From Alphaproteobacteria bacterium (GTDB lineage Bacteria; Pseudomonadota; Alphaproteobacteria; Sphingomonadales; Sphingomonadaceae), in contig VBAE01000256.1 of assembly GCA_005882415.1 (NCBI GenBank), positions 1 to 6,191 on the forward strand: a DNA stretch of 6,191 bases, in the 5' to 3' direction. The translations under genes and the position numbers were made by a program. The notes beneath the pieces are model-generated. The model did no database searches. It was not told where the DNA came from and worked only from the letters and a program-made list of their open reading frames with translations. Shown here piece after piece: positions 5,744-6,191 of this stretch (positions within the stretch are counted from its first letter, which is position 1; the number at the start of each line of letters is the position of its first letter).

Positions 5744-6191
5744 ATGAGCGAAAGCGAGAGCTACACTTACGCCAAAGCGGGCGTGTCGATCGAGGCGGGG
5801 AATGCGCTGGTCCGGGCGATCGCGCCGCTCGCCAAGTCCACCGCCCGCCCCGGCGCGGACGCATCGCTCGGCGGGTTCGGCGGCTTCTTCGACTTGAAGG
5901 CCGCCGGCTATAACGACCCGCTCCTCGTCGCCGCCAATGACGGCGTCGGCACCAAATTGAAGCTCGCGATCGAGGCGAACCGCCACGACGGCGTCGGCAT
6001 CGATCTCGTCGCGATGTGCGTCAACGATCTCATCGTCCAGGGCGCCGAGCCGCTCTTCTTCCTCGATTATTTCGCCACTGGAAAGCTCGACAGCGGGGTT
6101 GCCGAGCGGGTCATCGCCGGAATCGCCGAGGGCTGCCGAACCGCCGGCTGCGCCCTGATCGGCGGCGAGACGGCCGAGATGCCGGGTATGT
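5744..6191 (+). CDS. purM: phosphoribosylformylglycinamidine cyclo-ligase (AIR synthetase), N-terminal part; 3' end outside window
   Basis: From the ATG at 5744 the frame stays open to the window edge, giving 149 complete codons of a protein normally about 340-370 residues long. PurM closes the imidazole ring of FGAM to form AIR using ATP, the fifth step of de novo purine synthesis, in the cytoplasm. Diagnostic motifs are YAKAGVSIEAGN (9-20), GGFGGFFDL (43-51), the ATP/substrate loop NDGVGTKLKLA (65-75), GIDLVAMCVNDLIVQGAEPL (85-104) and GGETAEMPG (140-148), all in the standard order and spacing. No Shine-Dalgarno is visible in the C-rich bases before the ATG, so the transcript may have a very short leader. 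It diverges from the hdaA operon across 60 bp. By the usual arrangement purN would be expected downstream, outside the window. Confidence 0.96.
   Translation, partial: MSESESYTYAKAGVSIEAGNALVRAIAPLAKSTARPGADASLGGFGGFFDLKAAGYNDPLLVAANDGVGTKLKLAIEANRHDGVGIDLVAMCVNDLIVQGAEPLFFLDYFATGKLDSGVAERVIAGIAEGCRTAGCALIGGETAEMPGM

Noticed and set aside
5684..5986. N-terminal extension of the DUF2066-like gene to an ATG at 5986 (514 residues)
   Set aside because: The extra 101 residues are antisense to the conserved start of purM, look like a composition shadow, and would put a signal peptide in the middle of the protein. The GTG at 5683 has a ribosome-binding site and exposes the signal peptide.

Overview
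The window looks like ordinary core chromosome of a high-GC alphaproteobacterium, most likely of the Sphingomonadales. The pointers are the composition, the sphingomonad-like HdaA and the gene order. At its left edge it touches the end of an insertion sequence. Coding density is almost complete: the only gene-free spacers are about 5 bp (182-186), 1 bp (4441) and 60 bp (5684-5743).

Layout, left to right: (1) 2-181, plus strand, is the C-terminal tail of an IS30-family transposase whose body lies outside the window. Its end abuts a small perfect palindrome (161-177) that I read as a host dispersed repeat. (2) 187-5683, minus strand, is a tightly packed four-gene run, transcribed right to left: a secreted or periplasmic DUF2066-like protein (4442-5683), the DnaA-related replication regulator hdaA (3814-4440), polyphosphate kinase ppk (1650-3821) and an exopolyphosphatase of the Ppx/GppA family (187-1650). 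Junctions are +1 nt, an 8-nt overlap and a 1-nt overlap (TGATG), so this is almost certainly one transcription unit with translational coupling. (3) 5744-6191, plus strand, is the first 149 codons of purM (AIR synthetase, purine synthesis), diverging from the operon and running off the right edge.

Functionally, the operon joins a negative regulator of replication initiation (HdaA, which works with the DNA sliding clamp to promote DnaA-ATP hydrolysis) to the enzymes that make (Ppk) and degrade (Ppx) inorganic polyphosphate, with a nucleotide synthesis gene divergently next to it. I recall purM, a DUF2066 gene and hda/hdaA being adjacent in other proteobacteria, so the context supports the calls.

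I found no credible undescribed system. The points most worth a second look are the IS30 junction inside or beside a palindromic repeat, the Lys-to-Arg change in the HdaA Walker A motif, and the uncharacterised secreted DUF2066-like protein with its separate C-terminal module. Several very long antisense frames (one of 744 codons opposite ppk) are high-GC shadows and were rejected.
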